A stretch of 14,684 bases of DNA from Alphaproteobacteria bacterium (GCA_020249005.1 JADCGN010000075.1:1-14684); one strand, 5' to 3'; positions 1 to 6,204 are shown, numbered from the stretch's first letter. The notes: generated by a model from the sequence alone, not told the origin. Numbers and translations: made by a program.

Positions 1-93
1 GCCACCGCCGCCGCCGCCACCGTCGCCGCTGTCACCACCACTATCCCCGCCGCCGCCGTCGCCGTCGCCACCACCATCACCACCATCACCACC
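1..93 (-). repeat. Low-complexity Gly/Asp-coding repeat
   Basis: A GC-rich triplet-like repeat of gcc/acc/gtc/atc codes, on the minus strand, for 31 residues of Gly (most), Asp and Ser in irregular units such as GGD, GGGD and SGGD. It continues past the left edge. Such tracts are prone to slippage, so the length may differ between isolates. In proteins they act as flexible, acidic linkers or possible calcium-binding tails; the role here is unknown. Confidence 0.8.
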
Positions 94-1179
94 AGAACTG
101 TAAGTACGAAGGCAACCACACGTCCCCGAGGCAATATCATGGGTGGTCCAGCCACGGCTGATTGTTTCCTGGCTGCATTGCTGTTGCAGAATTTTGGGGC
201 TTTCCGATGACACCACGCTGAAGGCAATTAAATCATTGCCCAACGCTTGGAGCACATTCGCCACCCCCGTGTTGTAGGAAGGGTAGGTAGTGGTGCAGGT
301 GCTGGCATAGACCGTGCTGCGGGTATAGCTCCAGTGGCGGTCATAGCCATTGGGCAAGGTGACCAAATTTTGGCTGAATTGGATGGTACTTTGGGGCAAA
401 TCCATAATACACCCCTGTTCGGGGTTGGCCACGGCCACACCGGCGGCATTCACGCACGGGACAATCACTTGCCGTTGGGCATTCCGAAAACATTGCACAT
501 TTGCAATGCTATAGGCACCGCGGCTTAAAACCTGCACAGCTCCCTGGGGCGTTAAGCCTTCCACAATTGGCCGGCTGAGCGTGACCCCCGCCCCTTGCCA
601 GCCGGTTTCTTTGCTGGTGGCTTGGCGCCATTGCTCGCCCACCGCCCCGCCAAGCTCATTGGCCAGGTAGGCGTTGTTACGGTCTGGGCACGGCTTGGTG
701 TCCGTCTCGTTGCGGTTACGCGCGCACTGGCTCACGTCGATCAGCTGCAGCGGCTTGCCGGTCGGGATCACCACCTGACCGCACTGCTGAATCTCATACT
801 CCCGCCGCACCGTGGCCGTGCCTGTCCAGCCCGTGCCAAAGCCCAGGTTGTTGCACTGTTCGTTTTCCGTCACCCATTGGGTTGGCCAGCGGCACGTCCA
901 GGCATTGGCACCGCTCACGTCGCACACGTCCACCGTGGTCACGCTCACGTTGGTGGTCGGGATCATGCAATCCTGCGGGCAGGTCATCACGCTCTGGTTC
1001 AGCGCCCCGTCGACGCAGTTCACCCGGGTGCGGTTCTCGTCAATCTTCGTCTGCGTCGCCGCGCTGTTCAAGTTCGTGGTCGGTTGCGCCACGCGTTCGA
1101 TGGCGAGCACCGGGACAAACGGCACCAGGGCACTGGCAAACCAGGCGGAATGGAAGGCGGCATGAGGAAGGATTTTCAT
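1..1179 (-). CDS. Exported cysteine-rich protein with Gly/Asp-rich tail, C-terminus cut by window edge
   Basis: An open frame of 393 codons runs without a stop from the ATG at 1179 to the left edge, so the C-terminus is missing. The first ~27 residues look like a Sec signal peptide: a short n-region with one Lys, a hydrophobic stretch (WFASALVPFVPVLA), then cleavage probably after VLA. The mature part holds 16 cysteines, an even number that fits disulphide bonds in the periplasm or outside the cell. The last 31 visible residues are only Gly, Asp and Ser. I do not recognise the family. The Cys-rich exported architecture is loosely reminiscent of TraN-like or adhesin-like proteins, but nothing decisive is visible. 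No clear Shine-Dalgarno sequence precedes the ATG. The gene is transcribed away from the tlpA-like gene after a 137-bp gap. Coding is supported by the uninterrupted frame, the signal peptide and the cysteine pattern. Confidence 0.7.
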   Translation of the reverse strand, partial: MKILPHAAFHSAWFASALVPFVPVLAIERVAQPTTNLNSAATQTKIDENRTRVNCVDGALNQSVMTCPQDCMIPTTNVSVTTVDVCDVSGANAWTCRWPTQWVTENEQCNNLGFGTGWTGTATVRREYEIQQCGQVVIPTGKPLQLIDVSQCARNRNETDTKPCPDRNNAYLANELGGAVGEQWRQATSKETGWQGAGVTLSRPIVEGLTPQGAVQVLSRGAYSIANVQCFRNAQRQVIVPCVNAAGVAVANPEQGCIMDLPQSTIQFSQNLVTLPNGYDRHWSYTRSTVYASTCTTTYPSYNTGVANVLQALGNDLIAFSVVSSESPKILQQQCSQETISRGWTTHDIASGTCGCLRTYSSGGDGGDGGGDGDGGGGDSGGDSGDGGGGGGG

Positions 1180-1316
1180 GTTTTAAGTCTAAACCCAATT
1201 CCCCGAGCGGCCTGACAATTAAATGGCTCTGCCGTCTCCTCAGCCAGGCCCTATGTCGCTGGCTTGCAACGATTTTTTACATACAATTTGAGTGGTTCTC
1301 GCCCCGTTGGTTGCTT

Positions 1317-1895
1317 TTACCAAGCCGCCGTGCCCCATTCGCGCCAGTCGCGTTCGCCGGCAACGGCGTAGGTGATAGTCAGGCTGGGGTTAAGCACATA
1401 GCTGCTGGGGAGCGCTTTGGCGCTGAGCGCCTCACGCGTGACAGTGCCGCGGGGGTCATACCATATCTCCACCCCCGGGCCCCAGGCTTGCCGGCGCAGA
1501 AAATCCTTCACCACCGTGGCCGAGGCATCGGTGGCGATCGCCACCACCCGGGCCCGGCCGCTTTGGCCCAAGGCCGCGAGCGTGGGCATTTCCGCCACGC
1601 AGGGGGTGCACCAGGTGGCCCAGACGTTGAGCACAATCGGCTGGGTGCCGCCCGCCAGGTCGGCCAACGGCTGCGGCGCACCTTCCAGCGTTTGCACCTG
1701 CAGCGCCGCCACGTTGGTGCCCAAGGTATGCTTCAGTACCAGCTCACCTGGGCTGGGGGCATTGTCGCAGGCGCTGAGAGTGAGAGCGGTAGCTGCGCCG
1801 ATTGTCATCCTGAGGCCACGCCGAAAGACCCAGGTCTTCGCGACGCTGTAAAGACCTGGGGCCTGCGCGACGCTCAGGATGACAGAGGTGGCCAT
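1317..1895 (-). CDS. TlpA-like thioredoxin-fold lipoprotein
   Basis: Thiol-disulphide oxidoreductase of the TlpA/ResA type, expected to be anchored in a membrane facing the periplasm. Seen directly: a lipobox LSAC with Cys at residue 43 after a short hydrophobic stretch, and the thioredoxin-like active site WCTPC at residues 95-99, followed by the usual AEMPTL. The 192-aa length fits the family. The chosen ATG at 1895 lies 7 nt after the hflC stop, which suggests coupling, and it gives the signal peptide a basic n-region (RRGLR). The alternative ATG at 1808 would start directly in the hydrophobic part, without basic residues and with poor ribosome-binding spacing. Residues ~5-31 are encoded by a palindromic repeat element, which is unusual. 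Its substrate cannot be told; cytochrome c maturation or periplasmic protein reduction are the family roles. Confidence 0.85.
   Translation of the reverse strand: MATSVILSVAQAPGLYSVAKTWVFRRGLRMTIGAATALTLSACDNAPSPGELVLKHTLGTNVAALQVQTLEGAPQPLADLAGGTQPIVLNVWATWCTPCVAEMPTLAALGQSGRARVVAIATDASATVVKDFLRRQAWGPGVEIWYDPRGTVTREALSAKALPSSYVLNPSLTITYAVAGERDWREWGTAAW
1803..1884. repeat. Palindromic repeat element inside the start of the tlpA-like gene
   Basis: Left arm 1803-1838 starts TGTCATCCTGAG and ends CCCAGGTCTT. Right arm 1851-1884 starts AAGACCTGGG and ends CTCAGGATGACA. The outer 12 nt and inner ~10 nt of the arms are complementary, with an imperfect middle and a 12-nt loop, so a long hairpin can form on either strand. 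Elements with TGTCATCCTGAG ends are dispersed repeats in many bacterial genomes. It lies entirely within the chosen reading frame of the TlpA-like lipoprotein. Confidence 0.85.
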
Positions 1896-1902
1896 GCTGC
1901 GG

Positions 1903-2766
1903 TTACGGATTGACCAACTTATCCAACACCTCGGTCGAAGGATCCAGCACCATCAAGGTGCTGCTCGGGGTCAACGCCGCGCGATACACCTCCAGACTCC
2001 GCGTCAGCTTGTAGAAGTCGGCATCGCGGGAGAAGGCTTGGCCGGTGATGCGGATGCTCTGGCCATCGCCCTGGCCGCGCATCACCTGCGCATCGCGGGT
2101 GGCCTCGGCCAAGATAATGGTGCGTTCCTTTTCGGCCTCGGCGCGGATTTTGGCCGCCTCCTCTTCCCCCTTGGCGCGCAGTTCCAACGCTTCCTTTTCC
2201 CGCTCGGCGCGCATCCGGCGGAACACGCTTTCGCTATTGGCCTCGGGCAGGTCGGCACGCTTCAAGCGCACATCCACCACCTCAATCCCCATGCCGCGGC
2301 TTTCGCTCTGCACGCGGCGGAGGATCCGGGTCATCACGTCATCGCGCTTGTCATCTACCAGTTCCACCAGGCGCACATTGGCCACCTCTTCGCGCAGCGC
2401 GCTGTTCACAATCGTATCCAGCCGCAGCTGCGCCGTGCCCACCGTGCGCACCGAAATGAAGAACTGCCCGGCATTGGTAATCCGCCAGCGGGTGAAGCTA
2501 TCCACCACTACGCGTTCCTTATCCAGGGTTTGCACTTCCTCGGCGGGGCTGTCGGTTTCCAGGATGCGTTTGTCGAACACCACCGCCTGGTGCAGGAACG
2601 GTACCTTCATGTGGAGGCCGGGTTCATCCACCTCGCGCACGATTTGCCCAAGCGAGACTACCATCACCTGCTGGGTTTGGCTCACCGTAAAGAAGGTGTT
2701 GAGCAGCAAAATCAGCGCGCCAAAGCCCCCGAACAGGTACAGCGGTTGAATACGGAAACGTTCCAT
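1903..2766 (-). CDS. hflC: HflC, SPFH-domain modulator of FtsH
   Basis: HflC forms, with HflK, the large membrane assembly that encloses and modulates the AAA protease FtsH at the inner membrane. The 287-aa protein shows one N-terminal membrane anchor at about residues 9-27, then an SPFH/band-7 domain (QTQQVMVVSLGQ, EPGLHMKVPF, RRVQSESRGMGIEVVDVRL). A charged helical region rich in Ala, Glu and Arg follows (EREKEALELRAKGEEEAAKI), then the typical RGQGDGQSIRI segment near the C-terminus. Its ATG follows the hflK stop with no gap (TAAATG). An AAGGGGGGG ribosome-binding sequence lies inside the end of hflK, so the two are translated together. Length and domain order are normal for the family. 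Confidence 0.96.
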   Translation of the reverse strand: MERFRIQPLYLFGGFGALILLLNTFFTVSQTQQVMVVSLGQIVREVDEPGLHMKVPFLHQAVVFDKRILETDSPAEEVQTLDKERVVVDSFTRWRITNAGQFFISVRTVGTAQLRLDTIVNSALREEVANVRLVELVDDKRDDVMTRILRRVQSESRGMGIEVVDVRLKRADLPEANSESVFRRMRAEREKEALELRAKGEEEAAKIRAEAEKERTIILAEATRDAQVMRGQGDGQSIRITGQAFSRDADFYKLTRSLEVYRAALTPSSTLMVLDPSTEVLDKLVNP

Positions 2767-3969
2767 TTACTGAGCCCCCCCTTGGTTGCCACCGCTGGCT
2801 TTGGGCAGCCGATCCAACGGCAAATACGGCAGTACGCTTTGCGTACCGCGGCCGGTGGTGACCACTTTGGGGAGCCCCGGCAGCACCTCTTCCATCGTTT
2901 CCAGGTACAACCGCTGCTTGGTCACGGCAGGGTTGGCCTGATAGGCTTCCACCTGGGCGTTGAAGCGGGCGGCATCCCCCTCCGCCTGAGCCACCCGGGC
3001 GGTTTTATAGGCTTCCGCTTCCTGTAGCAGCTTGGCCGCTTGCCCACGGGCCAACGGCACAATTTGGTTGGCGTAGCCCATTGCCTCGTTCTTCAGCTTT
3101 TCGGCATCGGCGCTGGCGGCTTGCACATCGCGGAAGGCGTCAATCACCTCGGCGGGCGGGTTCACCTGCTGCAATTGCAGCCCCACCACGCGCACGCCGG
3201 CGCCATAGCGGTTTAGCACGGCTTGCAGCAAATCACGCGCCTCGGTGGTGATCTTCACCTTGTTGCTGGTCAGCGCGTCATCGATGGTATGGCGGCCGAT
3301 GGTTTCGCGCATCACGCTTTCGGCCACATCGGCCACGGTGCGTTCGGGGTTGGCCAGGTTAAACAAAAAGGCGCTGGGGTTAACGATGCGCCATTGCACG
3401 GTGAAGTCTAAATCCACAATGTTTTGGTCTTTGGTCAGCATCAGGCTTTCGGCGGGGACATCCAGCGTGCCGCCCTCGCCGCTGCGGAAGCCAATCGCCA
3501 ACTGATTCACGCGTTGCACAGGCAGTTTCTGCACCCGTTCTAAGGGCCAGGGGGCGTGGAAGTTGAGGCCTGGGTCGACCGTACGCTGGTAGGCGCCAAA
3601 GCGGGTGACCACCCCCTGCTCTTCCGGCGCCACAATAAAGAAGCCGCTCATCAGCCACAGGCCCGCCAACCCGACCAGCGCCCACTCGGGCTGAAAACCG
3701 CCGGGCAAGCCAAAACCGTTGCCGGTGCCGCCGCCGCGGTCGCTGCCGTTGCCCCCCATGAAGGCGCCGAACTTTTCGCGCATTTGGTTGACCATCTCCT
3801 CCAGCTCGGGCTGCGACGGCGTGGTGTTGCCGTTACGGGCGCGGCCGGCACCGACGGTTTTGGGTTCTTGCGGCGCGGCGCCACGCTTGGCTTGCGGTTT
3901 GCCCCAGGGGCCTTGGCCATCGCGCCAAGCGAACATCCGGGAAAACAGAGGAACAGCGGTGCTTTTCAT
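2767..3969 (-). CDS. hflK: HflK, SPFH-domain partner of HflC
   Basis: First gene of the hflK-hflC operon; partner of HflC in the membrane complex that modulates FtsH. The chosen start at 3969 gives 401 aa and is preceded by AAGGG seven nt upstream. The frame is open further upstream (to 4119), but that part lacks family features. The next internal ATG at 3936 has no ribosome-binding site. Visible parts: a Gly/Pro-rich cytoplasmic N-terminus with GQGPWGKP, typical for HflK; a membrane helix at ~96-113 followed by IVAPEEQGVVTRFG; a band-7 domain with DPGLNFHAPWPLE; and a coiled region (EAEAYKTARVAQAEGDAARF). Length is slightly below the E. coli protein (419 aa). HflKC was first found through phage lambda lysogeny in E. 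coli; whether the nearby prophage matters here is unknown. Confidence 0.95.
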   Translation of the reverse strand: MKSTAVPLFSRMFAWRDGQGPWGKPQAKRGAAPQEPKTVGAGRARNGNTTPSQPELEEMVNQMREKFGAFMGGNGSDRGGGTGNGFGLPGGFQPEWALVGLAGLWLMSGFFIVAPEEQGVVTRFGAYQRTVDPGLNFHAPWPLERVQKLPVQRVNQLAIGFRSGEGGTLDVPAESLMLTKDQNIVDLDFTVQWRIVNPSAFLFNLANPERTVADVAESVMRETIGRHTIDDALTSNKVKITTEARDLLQAVLNRYGAGVRVVGLQLQQVNPPAEVIDAFRDVQAASADAEKLKNEAMGYANQIVPLARGQAAKLLQEAEAYKTARVAQAEGDAARFNAQVEAYQANPAVTKQRLYLETMEEVLPGLPKVVTTGRGTQSVLPYLPLDRLPKASGGNQGGAQ

Positions 3970-4108
3970 GCCGTTACCCTTAAGGGGGTGGGCCATGGCG
4001 TCAAGCGCAAAGCGACATTTCAAAGACTTGCGTGACCAATTGGCAGGCAAACCACAGCCCTGTGGCCCGTTTGGCGCTGTGGCAAGCTTACCGCTTGAAC
4101 TTTGGCAT

Positions 4109-4310
4109 GGGCTTGGCAAGGTACGCTTACCAGTTCAGGGAAGCCTGTATGAAGGGCATGACCTGCTGGCGAAGAACAAAGCTGACCGGCGAATAGAACA
4201 ACGAACAAACACCGGTGCACGAACCCAGAGGCTTCTTTGCAAGAGGGGCCCTTTGCGGAACGAACAAGCCCCCACAATCATCGCTAAGAATGACGGGGGC
4301 TTTTTTATTT
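4109..4310 (+). ncRNA. Candidate structured small RNA ending in an intrinsic terminator
   Basis: Proposed because a strong plus-strand terminator (4266-4310) has no plus-strand gene in front of it. Possible pairings upstream: GGGCTTG (4109-4115) with CAAGCCC (4265-4271), GCAAGG (4116-4121) with CCTTTGC (4250-4256), GAAGCCT (4140-4146) with AGGCTTC (4229-4235), and ACCGG (4185-4189) with CCGGT (4212-4216). The first pairing would compete with the terminator stem. The nested arrangement resembles a long hairpin with internal bubbles, as in 6S RNA, but I cannot assign a family. The motif ACGAACAA occurs twice (4201, 4260). No good promoter is seen, so the 5' end is a guess. Confidence 0.25.
4266..4310 (+). 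terminator. Strong intrinsic terminator, plus strand
   Basis: Stem AAGCCCCC (4266-4273) with GGGGGCTT (4295-4302), extended inside by TCAT/ATGA, and followed by TTTTTTATTT. The T-run is on the plus strand only; read on the minus strand the hairpin is followed by the weaker TTGTTCGTT, so it could also end popZ transcripts less efficiently. No plus-strand gene lies upstream. Confidence 0.8.
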
Positions 4311-4329
4311 CATCAACAACGTCCGCAAT

Positions 4330-4359
4330 CCGCGTTTTTGGCGCGGCAGGATTTTTATT
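4330..4359 (+). terminator. Weak hairpin with T-run beside the popZ stop codon
   Basis: Stem CCGCG (4330-4334) and CGCGG (4342-4346) with a 7-nt loop, then CAGGATTTTTATT on the plus strand. It could back up the stronger terminator to its left against transcription antisense to popZ. The stem is short and the T-run is offset, so this is uncertain. Confidence 0.3.
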
Positions 4360-5056
4360 GATTCAGTTTGGCGATTTCCGCCTGCACCAACTGTTCCACC
4401 ACCTTGGGCAGGTTGGCATCCAACCACCCCTGCACCATCGGGCGCAGCGCGGCGGCCAGCACTTCGGTGGGCAACACCAACTGCAGGCCGTCGCTGCCGG
4501 GCAGCATGCCGACCTTGTGGGTGGCGACGGGCGGCGCGACCACCGGTTGGGCCGCCACAGGCGCGGCCATGGGAGGCAGTGCGGTGGGCTCGGTGGCGGG
4601 TGAGCCCAGCGCGGCGTCGGTGTCGGCGGCTTCAGGCAATGTCGGGCTGCTTTCCGGTACCGCCGGAGCGGCCAACGGTTCGGCCCCCAGCGGTTCCACA
4701 TCGGCCAGCAGCGCCGCCTTTTGGGCTTGGATTTCCGCCGCCCGCTGCTGCTTTTCCTGGCCGATTTCGGCCAGCAGCTTATCAAATTCGTCGGCCGCTT
4801 CGTCGGCCGGGCTGAGGGTAGGTACGCCTAGAATATCTGCGGCATTGCCGGGCGGTAAGGCGGTCGGCGCGGCGGCCGGGCTGGTGAGTTCGGCAGGGGT
4901 GAGCTCCAGCACGTCATCCTCGTTGGCGGCGGCATTGAGCAAATCATCATTGCCCTGCCCTACCTTGGTGCTTTCGGTCGCCACCGATTCCCGAATTGAG
5001 GACATGATGTCGTCAATCTCGGTGCCGGAGGGTGCGGGAGGCGTGGGCGCGGTCAT
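4355..5056 (-). CDS. popZ: PopZ-like polar organising protein (DUF2497 family)
   Basis: PopZ self-assembles into a matrix at the cell pole of Alphaproteobacteria and tethers the ParB-parS centromere and cell-cycle regulators. The 233-aa protein has the family's three-part layout. An N-terminal short helix (EIDDIMSSIRESVATES, residues ~13-29) matches the conserved 'MEEILASIR' type motif. A long Pro/Ala/Glu-rich, presumably disordered middle follows (~30-185). The conserved C-terminal helices (LRPMVQGWLDANLPKVVEQ ... AEIAKL) mediate oligomerisation in the family. It is longer than Caulobacter PopZ (177 aa), and the extra length is in the disordered linker. It is a lone gene between the prophage and the hflKC region. 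A promoter-like sequence lies about 30 nt upstream, and its ribosome-binding site is weak. Confidence 0.88.
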   Translation of the reverse strand: MTAPTPPAPSGTEIDDIMSSIRESVATESTKVGQGNDDLLNAAANEDDVLELTPAELTSPAAAPTALPPGNAADILGVPTLSPADEAADEFDKLLAEIGQEKQQRAAEIQAQKAALLADVEPLGAEPLAAPAVPESSPTLPEAADTDAALGSPATEPTALPPMAAPVAAQPVVAPPVATHKVGMLPGSDGLQLVLPTEVLAAALRPMVQGWLDANLPKVVEQLVQAEIAKLNQ

Positions 5057-5086
5057 GGAACGGTGAAGCTCTTTTGTTTATTCGCC

Positions 5087-5115
5087 ACCATACCGGAAAG
5101 TTATTTGGCTGCCAG
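5087..5115 (-). promoter_or_regulatory. Possible popZ promoter
   Basis: On the minus strand, CTGGCA (5110-5115) and TATGGT (5087-5092) are separated by 17 nt, each matching four of six sigma-70 consensus bases. The predicted start would give a leader of about 25 nt before the popZ ATG. It lies in the short stretch between popZ and the prophage lysis genes, so popZ need not depend on phage transcription. Confidence 0.4.
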
Positions 5116-5128
5116 CGTTTTTTGTGGA

Positions 5129-5158
5129 TTGTGGCACACTTCACGCACCCTTGTGGCA
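5129..5158 (+). repeat. Direct repeat TTGTGGCA, 22 bp apart, upstream of popZ
   Basis: TTGTGGCA occurs at 5129-5136 and again at 5151-5158. The 22-bp spacing equals about two helical turns, so the pair would face the same side of the DNA. It lies just upstream of the possible popZ promoter and just downstream of the holin stop. It could be an operator or chance; no known factor site is recognised. Confidence 0.35.
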
Positions 5159-5182
5159 TTATCGCGTGGAACCGTGAAATAG

Positions 5183-5596
5183 CTACCCTTTGGACGTTGG
5201 GCGCAAGCCTTTTTCAAACGGCCGGAAGCCAAACCAAAACGCCATGATGCCGCCGATGATGGCGTAGTCTTCCGCTTGCAACGGGACCTCGTTGAGCCGG
5301 GCGAAGATGTACCAAAAACAGGCCGCCAGCGTGATGACCGGGCGCACCAACCCGCGCAGCAACACCACCACCGGCGGGGCTGCGGAATCGGTGGCAATGT
5401 CATGCTGGCGGGCTTTGTCGATTTCCGCCATCACCGCCGCGGCGGCACGTTCATCGCGGGTGAGCAGGTCGCTTACCGCCGCCCCCACCTGCCCAATGGC
5501 CGTTTCGGGCAAGCCGGTTTGTTTGGCGAGTTCGGTTTTGCGGGCCAGCAGGGTGTCGGCCAGCAGGCTTAAGATGGGGAGTGCCGCTTGCAACAT
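5183..5596 (-). CDS. Holin, GTA-type 3TM family
   Basis: Last gene of the lysis cassette. The 137-aa protein has an amphipathic N-terminal part and a middle with RDERAAAAVMAEIDKARQHD. Two clear membrane segments follow (VVVLLRGLVRPVITLAACFW, ~76-95, and IIGGIMAFWFGFRPFEK, ~113-129), with a possible weaker one at the N-terminus (MLQAALPILSLLADTLL). The layout and the closing aromatic/arginine-rich FWFGFRPFEK fit the 'holin of 3TMs' family found in alphaproteobacterial phages and gene transfer agents. Family knowledge says such proteins permeabilise the inner membrane to release the endolysin. The ATG at 5596 is preceded by AAGGA, which overlaps the amidase stop (TAAGGA). A shifted ATG at 5600 is out of frame and not used. 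Confidence 0.75.
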   Translation of the reverse strand: MLQAALPILSLLADTLLARKTELAKQTGLPETAIGQVGAAVSDLLTRDERAAAAVMAEIDKARQHDIATDSAAPPVVVLLRGLVRPVITLAACFWYIFARLNEVPLQAEDYAIIGGIMAFWFGFRPFEKGLRPTSKG

Positions 5597-5608
5597 ACAT
5601 GAAGTTCC

Positions 5609-5995
5609 TTATGTAAGTATTTTTTTCACATCGAAATTGGGGCAGGTTTTGTGGGGGTTGAAGTCGCGGTGGCCATGCACCGTGAGGCCTGGAAAGAGGC
5701 TTTGCAGCATGGCGTGCAAACGCCGCAGCGCGGCGAACTGGCCAGGCGTAAACTGCATGTTCCCCACCAGGCAGGTGCCTACACTTTCGCGGTTCTGGCC
5801 TTCGCAATGGGCGCCGATTTCGGTCAGCATGCGGCCCACTTCCACTTCGCCATCGGGGCGGACGACAAAGTGGTAGCCAATATCGTTCCACCCGCGTGCG
5901 CAGTGCCAGCGGCGGATTTCGGCGACGTCGCCATGCGCGGAAGCGCTACAGTGAATGATGTGGCGGCGGATTGGCCGCAGCGGGAGCGCGGACAT
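5609..5995 (-). CDS. Endolysin: T7-lysozyme-type N-acetylmuramoyl-L-alanine amidase
   Basis: Zinc amidase that cuts the bond between N-acetylmuramic acid and L-alanine in peptidoglycan during phage lysis. The 128-aa protein is a bare amidase-2/PGRP domain with no cell-wall-binding domain, like T7 lysozyme (151 aa). By alignment to T7 lysozyme the zinc ligands are His15 (IIHCSAS), His109 (GHRDFN) and Cys118 (KTCP), with Tyr41 (DIGYHF) and Lys116 as catalytic residues; all are present. No signal peptide is seen, so it depends on the holin. It starts 2 nt after the stop of the 56-aa membrane protein (TAACCATG) and ends 12 nt before the holin start, a compact cassette. Confidence 0.93.
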   Translation of the reverse strand: MSALPLRPIRRHIIHCSASAHGDVAEIRRWHCARGWNDIGYHFVVRPDGEVEVGRMLTEIGAHCEGQNRESVGTCLVGNMQFTPGQFAALRRLHAMLQSLFPGLTVHGHRDFNPHKTCPNFDVKKILT

Positions 5996-5997
5996 GG

Positions 5998-6168
5998 TTA
6001 CGCCCCTTCCTTCAGCCAGCTCACCAACACGCCCGCAGCCGCGGCCACGCCGCCCATCAGCCAGGCCACGCCGCCCACAAACCCTTGGTAGTGGCGCAGG
6101 TCATCGCGCAGGCCATGCAATTCGCCCCGCAGGGCTTGCAGTTCATCAACAATCACTTTCAGTTCCAT
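5998..6168 (-). CDS. Small phage membrane protein of the lysis cassette
   Basis: A 56-aa frame too short for many gene callers. The first ~27 residues form a charged heptad-like helix (MELKVIVDELQALRGELHGL), followed by one hydrophobic segment (FVGGVAWLMGGVAAAAGVLV, residues 30-49) and a short charged end (WLKEGA). Such one-membrane-helix proteins with a coiled N-terminus are common beside phage endolysins, where they are annotated as putative holins, antiholins or membrane anchors. Its stop is 2 nt before the amidase ATG. It starts the leftward lysis unit and faces the divergent plus-strand gene. The exact role is inferred only from position and topology. Confidence 0.75.
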   Translation of the reverse strand: MELKVIVDELQALRGELHGLRDDLRHYQGFVGGVAWLMGGVAAAAGVLVSWLKEGA

Positions 6169-6180
6169 CGGTCGGTTGCC

Positions 6181-6204
6181 TTTCTGTGCTGCGTTTCTGT
6201 GCTG
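6181..6204 (+). repeat. Direct repeat TTTCTGTGCTG in the divergent gap
   Basis: TTTCTGTGCTG occurs at 6181-6191 and 6194-6204, a 13-nt period. It lies in the 90-bp gap between the leftward lysis cassette and the rightward 173-aa gene, just upstream of both starts. A repressor or activator site is possible. A weak plus-strand promoter pair TTTCTG / TTATTG (6181-6186, 6205-6210; 18-nt spacer) overlaps it. Confidence 0.45.

Larger units (their letters stand above)
3970..4354. other. Intergenic region between hflK and popZ
   Basis: 385 bp without a credible protein gene. An 85-codon minus frame (4020-4277) exists but has no recognisable domain or ribosome-binding site. The region should hold the promoter of hflK near its left end, though no convincing -35/-10 pair is visible there. 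Its right part holds a possible plus-strand small RNA, ending in an intrinsic terminator at 4266-4310, and a second small hairpin with a T-run at 4330-4359. Base composition is less GC-rich than the flanking genes. Confidence 0.6.

Noticed and set aside
595..1215. 206-codon and other plus-strand frames opposite the exported protein
   Set aside because: Antisense shadows of the minus-strand gene; they show no domain and have Arg/His-rich, frame-shifted composition.
1188..1218. Possible minus-strand promoter TTGTCA / TTTAGA in front of the exported protein gene
   Set aside because: The spacer is 19 nt and the start would fall almost on the ATG, giving a leaderless message; too weak to call.
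1879..3027. 382-codon plus-strand frame across hflC and hflK
   Set aside because: His/Gln-rich antisense frame opposite two clearly conserved genes.
4020..4277. 85-codon minus-strand frame between popZ and hflK
   Set aside because: No ribosome-binding site, no recognisable domain, Cys/His-rich random-looking composition, and overlap with the terminator region.
5123..5131. DnaA-box-like TGTGGATTG near popZ
   Set aside because: Two mismatches to the 9-mer consensus and single occurrence; could be chance.
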